From contig JAIELO010000030.1 in assembly GCA_019752915.1 (NCBI GenBank), forward strand, positions 1-9,712: 9,712 bases of DNA, given 5' to 3'. The translations under genes and the position numbers were made by a program. This document shows positions 6,918-9,712 of the stretch, in pieces; position 1 is the first letter of the stretch; each line of letters starts with the position of its first letter. The stretch is from Burkholderiaceae bacterium. Its GTDB lineage: Bacteria; Pseudomonadota; Gammaproteobacteria; Burkholderiales; Burkholderiaceae_D. Below the pieces are notes generated by a model, which did not search any database, was not told where the DNA came from, and was given only the letters and a program-made list of their open reading frames with translations.

Positions 6918-6953
6918 TAGTCGCTGCGGTACGAAGCTGCCTGCTGCGGCTAA

Positions 6954-8276
6954 TTACTGCAGCACGTTGATTACCGCCAGCACCATCGCCTGTGCGGCAG
7001 TCTTGATCGACGGTTCCGGCACGGGGGCGTAGTATGGCGAGTGATTGAAGGCGATCGGCTTGCCGCCCGGCTTCGCCGCTTCCGCCACATCGGCCGGCGC
7101 ATACACGCCGGTAAAGAAGAACATCGACGGCACCCCTTCATTGACGAACTGCGAAAAATCCTCGCTGGCCGTCATGGCCGGCATGCGCTGCACATTGGCA
7201 GCGCCAAACGCTTGCCGGAACACCGGTTCGGTACGCTGCACCAGTGCCTCGCTATTGTCGATGGCCGCACCACCGGTAATCAGTTCCACTTCCGGTGCCG
7301 GGGCATCGGACATCGCCGCTGCCGCATTGGCAATCCGGCGCACCCCGGCCAGCAGCTTGGCGCGCACTTCCGGGCTATACGAGCGGATCGTGCCACGCAC
7401 CCGCACCGAGTCCGGAATGATATTACCCACCGTGCCGCCATTGATGGCGCCGATGGTCACCACACCGAATTCCTTGGGATCTTTCTCGCGGCTCACCACG
7501 GTCTGCACCTCGACCACGAAACGGGCCGCGATGGTAATCGGGTCAAGCGCCTTGTCCGGCGCAGAGCCGTGACCGCCACGACCTTTGAAGGTGATTTCGA
7601 TGGCATCCGAATTGGACGATACAGGGCCGCTGTTATAGCCGATGGTGCCATAAGGGTTGGGCCAGCTATGCAGGGCAAACGCGTAATCGGGTTTGCCGAA
7701 GCGGCGGAACAGACCATCGTCGAGCATGGCCTTGGCGCCGCTGACGATTTCCTCGGCGGGCTGGCCGATGAACATCAGCGTGCCCTTCCATTGCGCTTTC
7801 AGCGCCACCAGTGTGCGTGCTGCGCCCAGCCATGCCGTCATGTGCACATCGTGGCCGCAGCTATGCGCCACCATGGTGTCTTTGCCGTCCAGCATTGCGT
7901 GCGCCTTGCTGGCGTAGGGCGAGCCGGATTTTTCTTCCATCGGCAAGCCATCCATTTCGGTGCGCACCAGCACGGTCGGACCGGCACCGTTGCGATAAAT
8001 CGCCACCACACCGGTCTTGCCGACCTTTTCCGTCACTTCGAAACCGAGGCTGCGCATTTCCGCCGCCAGCTTGGCGGCGGTGCGCTGTTCCTGAAACGCG
8101 ATTTCCGGATGCGCATGCAGATCCTGATAGATCGCATCAAGACGCGGATACATGGCGTTCACCTGCTGGGCCACGGCGCTGGCATCGACTGCCTGCGCGC
8201 CATGGGCCGACAGCAGTGCAGCGAGCGGCAGTAACTTCGGGAGAAAATTACGGCATAACTGAGGGAGCAACTTCAT
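6954..8276 (-). CDS. Exported M20 family metallopeptidase / amidohydrolase
   Basis: The 440-residue product belongs to the M20D (amidohydrolase, aminoacylase or hippurate-hydrolase-like) group, which removes acyl groups from amino acids or splits small peptides with two metal ions. Likely metal and catalytic residues are C140 and H142 in HSCGHDVH, E175-E176 in GQPAEE, H203 in LHSWP and H412 in NHSPYY. A dimerisation lid domain lies between about 215 and 330. Unlike cytosolic relatives it has a signal peptide with cleavage near AHGAQA-V at about 29, so it probably acts in the periplasm. I chose ATG 8276 over the one at 8303 because AAGGA lies eight bases before it. It follows pth by 50 bp on the same strand and may be co-transcribed. 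The natural substrate cannot be told. Confidence 0.92.
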   Translation of the reverse strand: MKLLPQLCRNFLPKLLPLAALLSAHGAQAVDASAVAQQVNAMYPRLDAIYQDLHAHPEIAFQEQRTAAKLAAEMRSLGFEVTEKVGKTGVVAIYRNGAGPTVLVRTEMDGLPMEEKSGSPYASKAHAMLDGKDTMVAHSCGHDVHMTAWLGAARTLVALKAQWKGTLMFIGQPAEEIVSGAKAMLDDGLFRRFGKPDYAFALHSWPNPYGTIGYNSGPVSSNSDAIEITFKGRGGHGSAPDKALDPITIAARFVVEVQTVVSREKDPKEFGVVTIGAINGGTVGNIIPDSVRVRGTIRSYSPEVRAKLLAGVRRIANAAAAMSDAPAPEVELITGGAAIDNSEALVQRTEPVFRQAFGAANVQRMPAMTASEDFSQFVNEGVPSMFFFTGVYAPADVAEAAKPGGKPIAFNHSPYYAPVPEPSIKTAAQAMVLAVINVLQ

Positions 8277-8288
8277 CGGTGGCATCCT

Positions 8289-8313
8289 TGCTGGCGTGAT
8301 CAAAAAGCCAGCA
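8289..8313 (-). repeat. Inverted repeat between pth and the M20 gene
   Basis: TGCTGGC (8289-8295) and GCCAGCA (8307-8313) form a perfect 7-bp stem with an 11-nt loop. On the minus strand the T-run lies in the loop, not after the stem, so it is not an intrinsic terminator. The stem abuts the AAGGA ribosome binding site (plus 8285-8289) of the M20 gene and could affect its translation. Confidence 0.5.
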
Positions 8314-8326
8314 TACCACCGCCGCT

Positions 8327-8911
8327 TCAGGCTGTATGCAACTTCATGGTGGCCGCCTCGAATTTGCCTTCGACGATCTGCGGCATCACCAGCAGCGCTT
8401 TGTCGATGGCCTGCTCGATCAGCTCCTGATCTTCGCGGCGCGGACGGTGCAGCACGAAGTCCGCCACCGGCTGTTGCAGACTCAGCGTGCGCGGATGGCC
8501 GATACCCAGGCGCAAGCGCCAGTAATCCTGCGTACCCAGCGCGGCCGTAATGTCTTTCAGACCGTTGTGACCACCGGCCGAGCCACCTTTTTTCAGGCGC
8601 ACGATGCCGGGCATCAGATCCAGTTCGTCATGCACCACCAGTACCTGATCGGGAGTGATCTTGAAGAAACGGCACAGTGCACCGACCGACTGGCCGGAAC
8701 GGTTCATATAGGTCTGCGGTTCGAGCAGATACACTTCCTGACCGGCCACGCTGGTGCGTGCCAGCATGGCGTTGTAGCGGGTTTCGCGCTGCAAGCGGGT
8801 ACCCGGCAAGCTGTTGGCGAGGTTATCCACCAGCCAGAAACCGGCATTGTGGCGGGTTTGTTCGTATTCGGCGCCGGGATTGCCGAGGCCGACGATGAGA
8901 CGTATAGGCAT
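8327..8911 (-). CDS. pth: Peptidyl-tRNA hydrolase
   Basis: The 194-residue product has the length of E. coli Pth. The enzyme cleaves the ester bond of peptidyl-tRNAs released prematurely from ribosomes, recycling tRNA in the cytoplasm. Family residues are present: N11 in GLGNPG, catalytic H21 in TRHNAGF, N70 in MNRSG, D95 in VVHDELD and N116 in GGHNG. The ATG at 8911 gives the standard N-terminus [14 protein letters not shown] longer reading frame to 8965 would run through the rplY terminator and has no family support. No clear Shine-Dalgarno sequence precedes the ATG; the upstream bases are a T7 run and GTGCATCGCTT. The gene lies 116 bp behind rplY on the same strand, the common arrangement in this group. 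Confidence 0.97.
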   Translation of the reverse strand: MPIRLIVGLGNPGAEYEQTRHNAGFWLVDNLANSLPGTRLQRETRYNAMLARTSVAGQEVYLLEPQTYMNRSGQSVGALCRFFKITPDQVLVVHDELDLMPGIVRLKKGGSAGGHNGLKDITAALGTQDYWRLRLGIGHPRTLSLQQPVADFVLHRPRREDQELIEQAIDKALLVMPQIVEGKFEAATMKLHTA

Positions 8912-8940
8912 AAGCGATGCACAAAAAAAGGGCCAACCAT

Positions 8941-8992
8941 AAAAAAACCCCCGCTGGCAGTGCACACTTGCGTGCGTTCAGACCAGCGGGGG
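8941..8992 (-). terminator. Rho-independent terminator after rplY
   Basis: A perfect 10-bp stem pairs plus 8948-8957 (CCCCCGCTGG) with 8983-8992 (CCAGCGGGGG). On the minus strand it is followed by T7 (plus 8941-8947). The 25-nt loop contains a secondary GCAC/GTGC helix. It stands between rplY and pth, so it should reduce read-through into pth. Confidence 0.85.
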
Positions 8993-9004
8993 CTGTACTA
9001 ACTA

Positions 9005-9018
9005 CCGCCCGTGGGCGG
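9005..9018. repeat. Short palindromic hairpin downstream of rplY
   Basis: CCGCCC and GGGCGG are separated by two bases, allowing a 5-bp hairpin with a 4-nt loop. It lies between the rplY stop (ending at plus 9028) and the main terminator. It may only stabilise the 3' end of the transcript. Confidence 0.4.
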
Positions 9019-9027
9019 CATCAGTGA

Positions 9028-9621
9028 TTACTTCTTTTCTTCAGTGGCTTCAGCCGAAACGTGACCAGCTGGTACCGATGCGGTAGCGATGGTCAGGTTT
9101 GCGCCGTGGGTCACAGCAGTCACGCCAGCTGGCAGAACCAGGTCAGCGATGTGCAGCGAGTGGCCAACGTCGATGTTTGCCAGGTCAACGGTGATGAATT
9201 CTGGCAGGTCTTTTGGCAGGCACGATACGTCGATTTCGTTAGCAACGTGGCTGATGGTAGCGCCGTGCAGTTTCACTGCTGGGGACACGTCAGCGTTCAC
9301 GAAGTGCAGAGCAACTTTCATGTGCACTTTTTTGCTCTGGTCAACGCGCTGGAAGTCAGCGTGCAGAACCAGTTGTTTGAACGCGTGGACTTGGAAGTCA
9401 CGCAGCACAACTTGCTGGGAAACGCCGTCGATTTCCAGATCCAGGATAGACGAGTGGAACGCTTCTTTTTTCAGAGCGTGGTACAGGGCGTTGTGGTCCA
9501 GCGAGATGTTCACAGCTGGCTCGGTGCCGCCGTAGATGATGCCAGGGGTTTGGCCCGAATTGCGCAGGCGGCGGCTCGCTCCGGAACCTTGCAATTCGCG
9601 TTTGAATGCTACTACTTTCAT
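9028..9621 (-). CDS. rplY: 50S ribosomal protein L25 (general stress protein Ctc type)
   Basis: The 197-residue protein is the long, two-domain form of bL25, which binds 5S rRNA in the large ribosomal subunit. The N-terminal beta-barrel RNA-binding domain (about 1-90) starts with the typical [20 protein letters not shown] and continues with PGIIYGG. The C-terminal TL5/Ctc domain (about 95-185) ends in a charged tail, EATEEKK. The start is fixed by GGAG (plus 9628-9631), six bases upstream. It heads a minus-strand series rplY-pth-M20. In betaproteobacteria the gene commonly follows prs (ribose-phosphate pyrophosphokinase), which would lie just outside the window on the right. A hairpin with a U-tract sits in its leader. 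Confidence 0.97.
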   Translation of the reverse strand: MKVVAFKRELQGSGASRRLRNSGQTPGIIYGGTEPAVNISLDHNALYHALKKEAFHSSILDLEIDGVSQQVVLRDFQVHAFKQLVLHADFQRVDQSKKVHMKVALHFVNADVSPAVKLHGATISHVANEIDVSCLPKDLPEFITVDLANIDVGHSLHIADLVLPAGVTAVTHGANLTIATASVPAGHVSAEATEEKK

Positions 9622-9631
9622 GTGTTACTCC

Positions 9632-9660
9632 AAAAATAACAGGGCTCGCGCCCCGTGTTA
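9632..9660 (-). terminator. Hairpin plus U-tract directly before the rplY ribosome binding site
   Basis: On the minus strand, TAACA-CG-GGGC (plus 9650-9660) pairs with GCCC-TGTTA (plus 9637-9645), with a CG bulge and a GCGA (GNRA-type) tetraloop at plus 9646-9649. TTTTT follows (plus 9632-9636), and the rplY ribosome binding site begins right after it. It may be the terminator of the upstream gene or an attenuator for rplY. Confidence 0.6.
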
Positions 9661-9661
9661 G

Positions 9662-9686
9662 GAAGCCCCCGCGACCAGGGTGCTTC
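9662..9686 (-). repeat. Second stem-loop in the rplY upstream region
   Basis: GAAGC (9662-9666) pairs with GCTTC (9682-9686), and CCC with GGG inside, interrupted by one mismatch. It lies immediately upstream of the U-tract hairpin in the rplY direction. No T-tract follows. With the neighbour it forms a tandem hairpin leader. The remaining bases to 9712 hold no recognisable gene end. Confidence 0.4.
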
Positions 9687-9712
9687 AAAGATGGACCTTG
9701 CGGCCCATGAAA

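Noticed and set aside
7041..8234. 397-codon plus-strand open frame opposite the M20 gene
   Set aside because: It shadows a gene with all M20 metal residues, and its His/Arg-rich composition is typical of antisense frames.
9640..9712. Possible tRNA or end of prs at the right edge
   Set aside because: The stems do not make a cloverleaf, and no recognisable C-terminus of ribose-phosphate pyrophosphokinase can be read in the last 73 bases.

Overview
The window looks like chromosomal DNA from a GC-rich betaproteobacterium, most likely of the family Oxalobacteraceae (Massilia, Duganella or Janthinobacterium type). Three things point there: the rplY-pth gene pair with ychF nearby, a metalloprotease carrying a C-terminal PEP-CTERM sorting tag, and the overall codon usage. 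The family-level assignment is inference; no rRNA or other taxonomic marker is present.

Left end, plus strand (1-1950): a small SnoaL/NTF2-like protein gene whose 5' end appears frameshifted, then a MarR-type regulator closely followed by a CPBP (Abi/CAAX-like) intramembrane metalloprotease. The regulator and protease are probably one transcription unit. It ends in a bidirectional terminator shared with the convergent ychF.

Middle (1956-6953): the conserved ATPase gene ychF on the minus strand, a 547-bp intergenic region rich in dyads and promoter-like sequence, then two plus-strand genes for exported hydrolases: a PEP-CTERM zinc metalloprotease and a DUF885 family metallohydrolase-like protein. 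A short stretch of 12-bp tandem repeats and a perfect 11-bp stem separates these from the next, convergent block.

Right end, minus strand (6954-9712): ribosomal protein L25 (rplY), peptidyl-tRNA hydrolase (pth) and an exported M20 family amidohydrolase, read in that order. rplY has a hairpin plus U-tract just before its ribosome binding site and a strong terminator after it.

Functionally, housekeeping translation genes (rplY, pth, ychF) flank three predicted exported hydrolases (PEP-CTERM protease, DUF885 protein, M20 amidohydrolase). These could act together on extracytoplasmic peptides, but nothing beyond proximity supports that. No mobile element, CRISPR array, tRNA, rRNA or clear novel defence system was seen. 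The most notable observations are the apparent frameshift at the left edge, the trio of exported hydrolases between pth and ychF, the unusual zinc motif of the PEP-CTERM protease, and several structured intergenic elements.
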